In this document: piece after piece, positions 52,301 through 64,000 of the stretch
How the letters are laid out: the number at the start of each line of letters is the position of its first letter
Numbering within the stretch: the stretch's first letter is position 1
NCBI GenBank assembly: GCA_000499405.2
Contig: HG738138.1
Location: 5,516,888-5,580,887 of the forward strand
DNA length: 64,000 nucleotides
Origin: Onchocerca volvulus
Taxonomy: Eukaryota; Nematoda; Chromadorea; Rhabditida; Onchocercidae
Reading direction: 5' to 3'
Translations under genes and position numbers: made by a program
Notes under the pieces: generated by a model
Told to the model about the DNA's origin: nothing
Database searches by the model: none
Seen by the model: only the letters and a program-made list of their open reading frames with translations

Positions 52301-55300
52301 GAAAATGAATACAAAGCGATCAGTTCACTCTCCTCATCACTGTCAATCTTTAATTTATATTTTTTATTGCATTAAGTTAAGTTCATAGTGTCGGAAAAAT
52401 TCGAAAATTATAATTAATAAAAACAATGAGTGTAAAGTTCAAGAAGCGTGCAGTTTCAAATGGACCAACAAGTCGGTTTGTTGCCAAAACAATAAACAAA
52501 AAGACAATATGCTTCCGCCAAAATGCTCCGATCAACAGCTAAACGAAGCCAGGTCAACCAATCATAGATCAAGAAAGAAGGAGCAGTCCCAGAAAGATAT
52601 AAAATATTTGGATTTTGGAGTACAGTCAGTTCTGTTTGGAGTTCAATGGCAACAGCAGAAGTTCGGAATTACAAGGCAGGCGGATAATCAAGGAGCAGTA
52701 CTCTTCTCTACGAGTGACAAAAGAAAGAATAACGAGTGATAAGTTATTTGATATTCTCGGATAGTTTTTGTTCGTAACTGTTCCGTTGCTAATAAATTCT
52801 TTCTTCAAACAGGATTCGTCTTTATCGCAACAGACATAATTTTAAAAAATTTCGCGAAAAATGCTAATTTCAACAAATTGATTCTTGCTAATCCATTAAA
52901 ATCTGGTTTTGATTCTTTAGCTCAGTGTTTTATTCGTCTCGTAATGAAGGAAAAAAAATACATCCCAATTCTTCTACTAAGCAAATAACGCTTATCAAGG
53001 ACATTATGCTGTTAAAAATTAGATAAGTTAGCCTAGCTGAGAAGAATTCGAATTATTCTGCATTATTATTGGGAGGGCCAATGAATGATTTCAACGAAAA
53101 TATGAATTTAGTAACAAAAACGCTACCTGTACATATGAAGAAGGGAAAATGCCAATTTGACCATTGTGTTCGCCTTCCATCCAATTGTTATCGATTATGC
53201 GATGAACCCGTATCACATCGCCACGATTAAATGATAATTCTCTAGAAATTAAGTGTCAAGTTATCGGGTATTTTATAAACTTTGTCATTTCAGAGATGAT
53301 TTTTTAGAGAAAGTTATGAAATCATTTCCGTTCAGCGAGATTTCAATCATGTCCATTATTTTTCAAGTTGGTGAAGCACATGATCCTAAATTTTCCGGAA
53401 GATTTTTGCGAGCTAGTCATCAAGCGGCTTTTATTTAATCTGTACATAATAAAACTTCACATGATTCTGACAGAATATTTACCTGATAGTTTGGGAAGGA
53501 TTTTAAAATACTAGAAAGTATTCAAAATTTGAAAAATGGACTTGCATAAGTAAAAAATTAATCAGAATCGGGATTAAGAATAGAAATGATTACACTAAAT
53601 ATTACTTGGGACTGACAGCGTTGAAGGAGAAAAGTGCAGTACAAGTCGTTATTCCGGACTGTGATATTGTTTGAGGTGTGGCAGCACGTTCTAGGCGTCC
53701 GAATTCGTTAATCAATCCACTGAAGCGATCAAAATTTTTCTGGAGAGCCGGAGAAGCAGAAGGTCTGAAAATGTTTATTGATCTTAAGTCTATTATCAAT
53801 ATGAAATATCGCCGTAGCAAATAATCAGAAATGCATTAAGAACATCATTAGACTTGATCACTGCCAAATTTGAGGGTAACTTATCATCAACCACCATTTG
53901 AATCAATCTAGTCATTCTTATTATCATTACGACATGCCTAACAACAATAACTAAACTATTAGTTATGGCTATCGAAAACAACACGACTCAAGTAATGAAA
54001 ATGAGCAATGATTCAAACAAATGTTTAAAACACAAATGGCTAAAAGATGATTTATAAAACGATCACAACTGGTAGCTAACTTACCATGCAAAATTCCTTC
54101 AATAATGAAATTATAATCTGATCTGCTTGATACTTGATTAAATGTTCAGAATAGAAAGCGTATTTAAATTTAATTTCATTAAACAAAAAATTCTAACTAA
54201 GCATATTGAAATATAGTGAAAAAGCAAAACAACTAACACATATCCATGCCGTCGATTTCGCTGTTGTTGCAATTCTTCGGAAAGCTTCTCAACCTTTTGC
54301 CGAACGAGGACGTCATATTTCGAAAGCTTTTTCAACTCGGTCACATCACCAGATGATTGACTATTCACTTTTAGCCTACCTAATAATGAATACTACGGTT
54401 AAAAAACACCAGTATTCGAAAACGAACAACAGAAAAATATCTCAGTTTCCGATCACCGAGAGATTTGCTGTCGCGGTTTCCATTTTCCAAAAAATTTTGG
54501 CAGTCAGCCCATATTTTCTTTTCAATACCAAAAAGATGGAACATAGAAAATGATGAAAGGTTTAGTATTATCAAAAAAAATCTCGATTCTAATATGAAAA
54601 CTGAATTTAAAATTTGAAATGAAATTCTAAAATATCATTCGTGTTAAGTGTTAAATGATAGTGCAGAATGCAAAACATATGCAAGTTTAACATAACAAAA
54701 GAGAGCAATGATAACGAAAATCATGACGATTCAAGTTAAGATATCAGTAGCTCAAATAACAAGCAGATTAGACGGAACGATTAGATTGTAGATCGGTTTG
54801 TACACCCAGTAATTACTTTAAGACGCAAATTTTAATAATTAGTTAGGAAACTGTTCAACAGCTGATCACAGTTAAGTTCGTACATGACAATGATATTAGT
54901 AAGCTTATTTTAAAAAACTGCAGTGTTTGTTGCGATTTCTCTTCATTTTTTGTTTTTTTTCTTGTTTTTTAGATCGAAAGCATACGATTTTCATAATTTT
55001 TATCGATAAAAAAAGAAACTATCTCATTTGATATTACTCTTGTCTTCATTATGAATGTTCTTCAAGAGAAACTTCTAATATTTTGTAAGTATCTCTGGGA
55101 TTCAAGACAATTATTTATCTAGAATCCATTTCATACAAGTTAAATGGAAGGAAGAAACGAGAAGAAAAGACACACACACCTGAACTAATACAAGGTGAGC
55201 AAGAAGAATAGAGAGTTGTTGTTAAGTTAGTGAGATGTTTACGGGTGAAATAGCGGTCAGGAGTAGGAAGAGATGTCGGTGATGTGTTACGACTTTTGCA

Positions 55301-57145
55301 TTTTCTGTTGTTGCTACTATTAGTTCCACAAGCTTCCAGGCAATCAACTAAACTTTGTAGATACATAACGGATTGATCCAGCCGTTCTCCGATTGCTATT
55401 GATTTGATAAGATTATTCAATTGCTCCGTGAACGATTCCATATGAATTCCCTTTTTGTCCAATGTTTTAGAGAGATATTCAACTTCACTCCACGATAAAC
55501 TATGACATAGTAAACCAGAACATAAACATTTTGAGGGAGATTTTGTTAGCATGAGAGGTACCATCGTTGGATTCTCTACTCCACGTTTATAGCTCTGCTG
55601 AAACCGATATGATGGTAAATGGAAATGTTGAGTTTTAGAATGCTGTTGAGCAAAGCAGTTAGTAGCATAATGATGTGATGATGAAGATGACGGACAACAT
55701 GGTGCAGCACCTAAATTGTGGCGCCATTCAGATTCCCATTCATTAGGTCTACGATTAACGTATTCTGAAGGTGATTGATGCAGTCGTTCCGATCCATTTT
55801 GGCTCTCTACGTTACGACCAACACTTTTGCTGCGTCTTGACTGCAACTCATAGTTTCTGAATGAATTAATCTGATTATCACGTTGAGGATTCGGAGTCCA
55901 AGATCCTGTAAATATTTGTTGTGGATAATTTAGCCTTCCGTGCTTAGAAGAAGCCTGATCTCAAAAATACGACATTTTAAGCGTCAAGAATTTTCATCAT
56001 AAAAAAACGTGATGAACAGAATAGAAGTAAAAATTCACTTACGATTTATTCGCTGCACGGTTGACGCTGGAGTTGAGAGTTTTCTTTGCTGGTACCTTAG
56101 CACTGAGGGATCTGAATAAATTTCCTTGAACATGATTTTGAGCAAAAAAAGAAATGAAAGATCAACATGAAAAAAAAGAACAAAACCTATTTATATCTTG
56201 CTTGTCAGATACTCATTCTAAAAATAACAAATCAATAAATATGTCTCATTTCTAAAATCATGAGGGAAACGGTCAAATCATAGCAAAGACTGAATATAGG
56301 ATGAAAACTGAGGATGTATTGTGAGTAAGGATACAGTTCCTCTAAGCTTTCATCAACGCATCCAACTAAATTTCATCGAAATAACATGAAAAAAAGTAGC
56401 TTAAACATGCACATTCATTATAGGTAATATTGCGCAAAGGAAACAGTATGCTTCCAGGTTGGTTGAGTCTTTCCCCTTTCAATTTACAGAATCATTTCAA
56501 GAGATGAATAATTTGACACGAATAAAATCCCAAATTGTTTTCAGAATTACAAAGCAAAATCGTTTTTAAATTTTTGAAAAAAAAAAAAAAAGGATAAGAG
56601 TAAAAAGGTGCGTGCTGAAACTGATATGACGATGACGATTCATGCTGCAATTGATAATGATTTTTTTCAAAAAAGTGACCTACTATCTCTAATCAGCTGT
56701 GCAATGGACGACATTGAGCAAATTAATACAGGATGAAATGCTGCAACAAATATGATGACGACAGTGGTCTTCTGAATTTAGCTGACATAACTGTTCAGCG
56801 TTTGCAGGCATGCAACGCAGAAGCAATAAAAGCAGATATCACGAATGAGAATGCTTCTTTCTCTTCGTGATGCGATTCTTTTCGTCTGTGACGTCATATA
56901 GAGAAATTAAGCTTCGTCTTTCTCAATAAATTTTGCAACAATTTGCAAATTTTATTGCTAATGATAGTGCCGGGACAAATGCAGAAAAAGATAAGAAATG
57001 ATAATGGTTGTGGTTATGAATAACAGTAAAATGACATTGCCTGTGTTGATTCTTCGGAAATTTGGAATGAATTCTGGAAGTTCACTACAAAAACAAATAT
57101 TTGAAGAGTGCTTTTATTCATTCAAGAATAAAACTATCCTCTCTG

Positions 57146-57177
<32 letters not shown>

Positions 57178-60100
57178 ATACACATACACATCTACACATA
57201 CACATCTACACATACACATCTACACATACACATCTACACATACACATCTACACATACACATCTACACATACACATCTACACATACACATCTACACATACA
57301 TCCCTTTTAGGGAAGGACAACCGGTGCGGAACGATATTTCCGGTTATCTTCAAATGAGTAACTCCAATCAAAATAAAGAGTGGAATGGGACCGGGAGTAG
57401 AGAATTTCCTTAATTTCCTAATCATTTCAATGCAGTTTATTCCCAGAATACAGGCTTGATGTGCAGGGATGATCGAAGAAGGACCTATCCACTCAAAATG
57501 GAAACTTTATACCATTAAATCCGCTCGGAGAAGTTCAAAAGATTCTATCATATTAACATCTATAACTTTCCATTAATTGATGAGTAATTCATTACTCGAA
57601 TATAGCATAGTAAAATAGTTGAGAGAGAATTGGATTTGGAAATATGTGAAAAATTTGTAGATTTATTTAAAGTTTTGATCTTAAAAATCGATATTCGGGA
57701 CACGGTTATCATGCTCAATTTATTTTCTTATCACAAGAAATAGAACTGGAATAATTTTTCGGCAAATATATATATTAGGCAGTGTCATCCATAATATTAG
57801 AATAATACAATCGAGACATGGAACTTTTACAGCTAAGTTTTGTTCTACTGTCATTACTATTTTACTGGCTGAATTTAGATAATACTGTAGTTAATACTGA
57901 GTATTAAATGTAAACATTTCTCAAAAAGGAAAAAAAATAAATAAATAAAATTGTATTATACTTTACGCAAATTTAAAATTGAAAGTAAAATTCAATCAAA
58001 ATTTTTTCCCATCAACATCATTTCCTAAAAATTGACGGAAGTCTTTGTAAATTAGCAAGTATTATAATTACTCATTTTTGGAAAATTAACAATTAGACTA
58101 AGCCTAAATTTCTTTTATGAGTTATATTTTTTCGCACAGCGCTATACTTTATCCATAAGTAATATTATTAGTGTGTAATAAGTAAGAATTTTAAGAACAC
58201 ATAGAGAAAACTTATTATATCGTAAAAAATTAATCGAGCAGTTGCAAAGACTAAATAACTGAAGAAACGTGCGGACGAAAGAGTAATTAGGTGTTAAATA
58301 AATATTTTCATGTGCATTTTCTTTTCAATAAAAGTTATGATAATTGTGGTGCAAATAAATTAAACAAGACCACGGGGAAATGTTCCAGCTAAGCAAGGAA
58401 ATGGCTCAAATGTGTGGATGCAATGGTTATGAAGCATTGGAATGGGTTTCATGGCACATTTGGTTAGACTATGTGCCATGTGGCTTAGACGAAGCATTAC
58501 TCCCACTGGGCTGCATACACGCCACTCATTCTGCGCCAAAAGGAGATCAGAAAAAGTTTCCTTTTGAAATTCTTTTCAATGCTTGTCTTCCGAAAAAGGG
58601 ATGATAGCATTCGAAATGTTTCCATTTATTCCAATTTTGGAGCAATTTCAATGCCAGATGTGTCATAGTTGGTTCACTGTTTTGTAACAACAACATCATA
58701 CAGAACGATACATTTAACAAATAAGCAACAGTGAAGTGACGCGAAACGAAGATGGCGTGATCTAATATCAAATACGTCATCAGTGAATGATGATTGGGGT
58801 AGAGATCATAATATCAATATAATGAAAGATAACTATTTGTAAACATAAATACATAATTTGAAAACAATTCTAATGATATATGTAAAAGATGATGGTACCG
58901 TGAAGGTATCCTGATTTATTGATAAATGGGCAAGTTTTAGTTTTTCAAAATTATTAAAACAAAGGTTAGATTCTTGTAAAAATACGATGAATAATTTGTT
59001 TTCATAGAGGATTCTTTGAGATGATAATTAATTGGTGAAATAACTTGCCTAATTGATCAACTACATGCATTTTCTTGAACATGGTGCGGTACCAACTTGA
59101 ATTTTCAGTATGAGCATCATAACGAGGTATGGTACCTGAGGTACCTTTAAATTCTCGTTCTGGTGCAGGGAGGAGACTGTTAAAAGTTCTTAATCTGACG
59201 CTTCCTGCCTGATTTTGTTGTTCTGATTGCAAATGATGGGGAGAACAGCTTTCAGACTGCATCTTGGTTCTCAACTCCGTTGCTTTCGAGAATGGTGGTT
59301 TTGACGTTGTTACTGCTGATGACGATGAAGCACCAAGCTGGCTTTCTACTTCCTGAGCAATTTCGGTCCTAATATTACTTGCTGGAACAATATCATCATG
59401 AATGATGGATGTAGGTATTTCCAGGTCTCTTATAGTCATCTCATTTTTATCTTTATTATGGCCGTTGATTAAGAATACTGGCGAGTTCGGTGTTAATGAA
59501 ACGTTGGTAGCATTTTCATTAACGTTGCTACTATGGAAACTGATAGTACCATTAGCAGCAGATGCTGCTGTCGAAAGGAAGGAAGGTTGTGGACGATCGT
59601 CAACTCTCTGTTTGACTGGGTTCAATTTTTGGTAATCGTTTAATTGGCTCGATTCTGTCCCATCATTGGTTGTGGAGCAAGTGTAATCATTGTTCTCCTC
59701 GTAATTGTGGGCGATTGTTGGTAATGAAAATGTAGTCGGTATGACGGCGGATGTGTTGTTGGAATAAATATTCCGAATGTTTGGAGAGATGATAACCGGG
59801 GAAGAAAGCGTCGCTGTACGGTTGAATGGTACCGGTGTTATACAAGATACGTGCCTTTCCATCGGTTCATGTACAACTGACAACTGTTTCTCTAGTGCTG
59901 TCTGATTGGATGATTGAGGATTGCTGTCAAATTTCAACGTCTTCAATGCTAAATGCGGTAAAGTCGATACGTCGTTATGCTGCGAAATGTATGAATTTTG
60001 TCCATTCAAATCGAGAAGCGATAATTGCGATCTCGATCGACCATTACCAATTATCATACTGCCACTTGGAGGTGATGAAGTAGATGGCATTTTAACTTCC

Positions 60101-63100
60101 AATTTCCTGGCAATTTGTTCACGAAGTGAAGCAACTGACTGAGGCTTTGGTATTTCAATGGTGCCTTCTGCCTTTAATCTCATCGAATTTCCGCCACCAC
60201 CATCTCTTGCTTCGGTTCGTAACGTCCACTTTGTCCCACCAGATAAAGAAGACCCGTTTTTTGGCTTAACTTGTATGCCTGATGGCGGAGGTGGAGGTGG
60301 CGGTGGTGGTGGTGGTGTAGGTAGCCGAAGCGGTATTGTTCCGACCATCATCTGTAAATACAAACATTACAACAGTACTGTCAATATCTGAACAGCTCTC
60401 ATCTCTTACGAAAACTACAATTGCTTCAAGTTGATTGAGCTAAAGCAAAATTTTTGAGCTTAAACATTCATCGATCCATCATTCCGCTATTTTTGCTACT
60501 AAAACCATTTCTCAAATGTTGGTCGTTCTCTGTGTTTTATCAATTGAATTATATCAAATGGAAATAGGGGTTTATAACACCTTATTGAACTGAATAAGAA
60601 TTCTCTGATTCAAAGATCAAATTAATTGAAATCTCTAGCCTATAAAGGGTAAGAAGGAGCCATTCTGAATAAGTTAAAAAAAAAAAAAAAAAGCAAACAA
60701 ATATAAGAAAAATTTAACACCTCGATTCAGGAATTTTGATGGAAAGAGTGCAACACTTACTAACGGAAAAATGTCAGTCAAGCTAATAAGAGCTTTCAGA
60801 AGGAATTGTCTTCAATAACCAAGAAGAAAGCATGTAGCATTTCAAATCCTACCATACTGTTTGAATTTTTTCTCACTTAGCATTAAATTTTACATATCTA
60901 ATAATACATCATATTGTGAACTGAAATCGGTCCTCATTACCTATAAATGTTATTCTTATTTATAATTACTTAAATCATTTATTTACAGCGAGCTTCTGAC
61001 TTTTCATTGATATATTTATAAACCACAATTAATAATTCCTCAGTCTTATTCCGGAAAAAATTTTAACATTTGAAAACTTCGGAAAGTTTTTTTAAAAAAT
61101 CTATACTTTCTCCTTTTCACTACACAGAAAATCGTAAAATGTTTTGAAAGTGTTCTCCTATACGGTTAAAGTTCAAGAGTTTTGTAATTGAAATCATTGA
61201 CAAATTGTGAACCACTTAAACTTCGGGAGACATTCAATTCTCTTTTTTTGTTTTTGAAAAACTTACTGATGCACAAAAATTGATTTTACTCAGAAGAAAA
61301 CAATAATTAGTTAATACATAATAGGAGTAAAGTGGTGGTGACAAGCTTTTCCAGAAAATATTGGAGAAAGGCACTGCTTGGCTTACTTTAGGGAATATAT
61401 ATCCCATCATTACCAACTTTTCCCGAACTGCAATCAGATATGAAGGCCACAATTTAGAAAAAAAAAGATTCCTGAATTGCAAAAGAACATGAATAAGTTA
61501 TCATAAAAAGAGGACAGATATGATAAACATGTGGACTGGATAGACTAGCAAATGAACGAATATAATTAATGATATATATGCCATTTCGATGGAAACAGAC
61601 AGTATATAATTTTTAAGAATTTACCTGCTCATTCTTAAATTCTGGTTTTTCTGGAATTTTTTCTTGTCCATCGGAAGCCTGAAAATTTATTTTTTAGTTG
61701 AATTCAAACATTTAACATTTCTGCAGAGATTTCTATATAAATCTGAATAAAAACATCCTAGCAGAGTTATGAACTTTGAGTGACAGCAGAGAGAAAGCCT
61801 ATTTTTTGCCAAATTAGAAAACTATAGAAAAAGATTGCGATCTGTGCATATGAGTGAAGAAGTCGGGAATATTAATCAACTTTGATTCGGTTCTGACATT
61901 CTTCAAAGCTATGAGAATGACACATAAATGGTGTAGTTGATTAAAATACATAGCATTAACATTTGCAAATAACTTCAGTGAAATAGAAAGTCAAAATATC
62001 AAAATTTCATCACGGCAAAAAAAAAAAAAAAAAATAAGAAAAAAAGAAAAATAAAACGAACTGGCAAAAGAATATGGAAATGGGACGCAAATAGAAAAAT
62101 GCTATTAGAAACAATCTTAAATATTATATTTCTCTTTCTTCCTTGTACTTTAAAGCTCGTTATTGCTATTGCTTCTACGAAATATTTCTGCCTTATGATT
62201 GATGGAAAAGCATAAGCAAGTCAAAAGTATTTAATGGATTTCAAGACAGCCTCCTTTCAATTCATCTCCTTTTTTTTTCTTTCGCTTTCTGTATCTCCCA
62301 AAAAAAGAAACATATGCACATCCAAATAGAAACATTTGAAACAAATCTTAAAATCAATGAGAAGAAATGAAAAAAATTAGATAAAACTAAATGAACGATC
62401 AAAACTTTGAGAAATACAATGACTATTCAGTCATTCAGTGTTGTATGCTTATCCAGCGATAATTTTGCAAGTTTAAAAAGAATAAAACAAGGTAAGCATG
62501 AAATATTAGCAAAAATTAGTATAGCATCCGTGCAAAATGAGCACAGCGCGGCAAATTTAATTTTTCATACATACAGCTTCAGCAGTATTGGAAATCTAAT
62601 AAAAAAATTTTGCCGATTTTAGAAAAGCTATGCAGATTCAGCAGTTTTCATTGTTACATCCCATATTAAAAGAACGAATTTTCTATATTACTGCAATAGT
62701 ATATAGTTCCAAAATGCATAAATATGATTGAAAATTACAATTTGCGTATAATCGTATCCAAGAACTTATGGGAACAAAGTTTTGCATACTTGGTAAGTCT
62801 TAATCTTATTCGTTAATGATTTTATTAATTCATTTTGAATTATTACTTACGGTGACTTATGATTAAGATTTACATAAAAGTCCCGTAATTTATGGATGCA
62901 GAAAGTACTCATTAGACTCTGAAAATAAAAATAACGGGAACAGTTTAAATAAAAGACTAACGCTCGAAGTTTTTTGAACTGCAAAATGTGAGAATTCATA
63001 TTATCCGAAAAATAAAAGAAAGAAAAGAGAAAGGAGCGGAAATGTTGTAAAAAAAAAAAAAGTTTAAAATAAAAAATTTCAAATATTGAGAATGAAAGCA

Positions 63101-63283
63101 TACCAAATGTACTATCGATAAAAAATTGCCAAATGAATTAGGTGAAACCGGATTGCTGTCAGGATTTTTACGAAGAGGAATAATACTGTTGGATTCAGAA
63201 TTACGGCCGGTTTCAAACACAGAAGATGGCGAAAGTGAAGACGATGGGAACAATTGTCTGGATGAAGTTGCTGGTATTGCCAT
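46311..63283 (-). CDS. sorb-1: sorbin/CAP/vinexin family adaptor (SoHo + three SH3 domains)
   Basis: Cytoskeletal scaffold of the SORBS family, which binds vinculin and signalling proteins at integrin adhesions and muscle attachment sites. Exons (minus): 63104-63283, 61625-61678, 59049-60351, 56043-56111, 55180-55959, 54238-54379, 53606-53764, 53127-53241, 52267-52347, 51910-52081, 47200-47320, 46786-46892, 46311-46372: 1114 residues, every junction in phase. The N-terminus is S/P-rich; exon 3 starts with a poly-proline run after LRLPT and ends in the SoHo core [16 protein letters not shown]3-1 (about 881-933) reads [38 protein letters not shown]3-2 (about 944-998) reads [30 protein letters not shown]3-3 (about 1060-1113) reads [40 protein letters not shown]. 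Intron 3 has a GC donor. Intron 10 (4.6 kb) holds a possible cassette exon. Start ATG 63283 follows a CTGCAG acceptor-like site. Confidence 0.93.
48522..48659 (-). CDS. sorb-1: candidate cassette exon of sorb-1
   Basis: Within intron 10, a 138-nt block is flanked by a TTTGCAAG acceptor and a consensus donor ACTG|GTAAGT. It is open in one frame ([28 protein letters not shown]..) and is phase 1 at both ends, so inclusion between exons 10 and 11 keeps the frame and adds 46 residues between SH3-2 and SH3-3. The encoded sequence matches nothing I know and includes a run of phenylalanines from a T tract. Confidence 0.35.
57146..57302. repeat. CA microsatellite followed by a 14-bp tandem repeat
   Basis: A (CA)n run from about 57146 passes through CATA units into roughly eight copies of the 14-mer CATACACATCTACA ending near 57302. 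It lies in sorb-1 intron 3. Open frames across it (repeating [16 protein letters not shown] peptides) are by-products of the repeat. Confidence 0.95.
58380..58604 (+). other. G+C-richer island with 74-codon ORF and hairpin, unrecognised
   Basis: Inside sorb-1 intron 3, on the opposite strand, about 225 bp is clearly richer in G+C than the roughly 30% background. An ATG-to-TGA frame ([16 protein letters not shown]..) is rich in Trp and Cys and resembles no family I recognise. It contains a perfect 9-bp inverted repeat CATGGCACA (58450-58458) / TGTGCCATG (58472-58480) with a 13-nt loop. It could be a nested small gene, a structured RNA, or a foreign insert. Minus-strand frames here have stops and no matching splice phase, so it is not an obvious sorb-1 exon. 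Confidence 0.25.
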
Positions 63284-64000
63284 TGATGTAGCTGTTGTTA
63301 CTAATGGAGGTGCTGCAGTTCGCGATTAGCTTCAGTTACTTCTTTAGCTTTCTTGCAAACTTGAAATCCTTCTCCAATTGCTTTCACACAGAAGTGATAA
63401 ATACGTTTTACACAGAGCATCTCCTCCTAGCGACTACTACTTCACAGATTATCATCTCATTATCATGCCATATTGGACAGGTTTTGCAACCAAATTAAAA
63501 TTAGATTTCTCAAAATTAACTCTTCAAATTGCTTTAAATTTGCAAATTACTCGATTTAAAATTCTAAAAAATTTTCAAAAATGTGACAAATCGTACAAAA
63601 AAGGACTTTTATTCAAGATACCATCAAATTTAGTGCTATAATGAGTTTATTTTTTCACACGTTATATTCATCAGTTCCTTTTTTTTTAGTAATAAGTTTT
63701 TCATTTATAAAGTTCCTACTTTTTAAAATTGTAATGAGTCGAATAAAAATCTTTCAAACATTCTTGATAATATATTTGATATATGGAAGTAGAAATCGAG
63801 ACTTGGCAATTCAATTACCGCTATTTATCAAACAGTAACTATCGATAGTCAGCCTTTTTAAAAATCAAATTAGAATAAAGTTGCAGAAAAATATCAGACC
63901 AATGAAACTGACTTGCTGATTTTTCTAGCGAAAAGTAGCTTTTTTCGGTGAAACCACTACTGAAAGTAGAAAATTTCGAGAAGTGAATATAAATTAACTA
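63284..64000. promoter_or_regulatory. 5' flank of sorb-1
   Basis: Upstream of the sorb-1 ATG (minus strand) a CTGCAG acceptor-like site lies within about 30 nt and could receive a spliced leader. Beyond it the sequence is A+T-rich to the window edge with no recognisable gene; sorb-1 could have further 5' exons outside the window. Confidence 0.35.

Noticed and set aside
57101..57357. ORFs with [15 protein letters not shown] peptides
   Set aside because: Produced entirely by the CA/14-bp tandem repeat.
62857..62921. Extra sorb-1 exon with TTTTCAG acceptor and GTAAGT donor
   Set aside because: The only open frame ends in phase 2 and cannot join exon 61625-61678 (phase 0) without breaking the frame; exon 63104-63283 joins it directly.

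Overview
The window is nuclear DNA of a nematode, most likely a clade III (filarial-type) worm. The evidence is roughly 70% A+T; many spliced genes with GT/TTTTCAG-type introns, several of them kilobases long; a histone H4 with the Caenorhabditis-type cysteine at T73; a DAF-18-type PTEN that follows the C. elegans protein well beyond the phosphatase domain; and an exact copy of the 22-nt nematode SL1 spliced-leader sequence. No bacterial operons, CRISPR, rRNA or convincing tRNA were seen. Species cannot be fixed by reading alone. Gene models were built by hand by matching splice phases, and all accepted exon joins keep frame.

Layout. 1-2355 has no recognisable gene. 2356-2772 (-) is a two-exon histone H4. 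Divergent from it, with candidate 5' exons from 3341, is a TBC1D13-type Rab GAP (4916-7985, +). 9508-12008 (+) is a complete siah-1 E3 ubiquitin ligase. On the minus strand follow FAHD1-type acylpyruvase (13301-14246), a short-chain dehydrogenase (15707-19703) and a winged-helix/SAM methyltransferase (20640-23696). 23697-30150 is a large intergenic region with an SL1 relic at 28582-28603. 30151-39296 (+) is the daf-18/PTEN orthologue with a distant first exon. It is convergent with three minus-strand genes: an LRAT-domain membrane protein (41419-42845), an FAM172/ARB2-type protein (43440-45135) and a 13-exon sorbin/CAP/vinexin (sorb-1) orthologue (46311-63283) that fills the right quarter.

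The genes are mostly unrelated housekeeping, signalling and cytoskeletal functions: chromatin, Rab GTPase control, ubiquitylation, mitochondrial acylpyruvate hydrolysis, redox metabolism, methyl transfer, PI3K/insulin signalling brake, and adhesion/actin scaffolding. FAM172 and the LRAT gene lie head-to-tail 594 bp apart and could be co-transcribed.

The most unusual items are: the SL1 copy directly followed by non-GT sequence (looks like a reverse-transcribed trans-spliced mRNA); a 39-bp tandem duplication that doubles a 5' splice site in frame in the methyltransferase; an intron-bearing H4 with a G56S change; a phase-matched unannotated cassette exon and a GC-AG intron in sorb-1; possible alternative ends of daf-18; and a G+C-rich ORF/hairpin island inside a sorb-1 intron.
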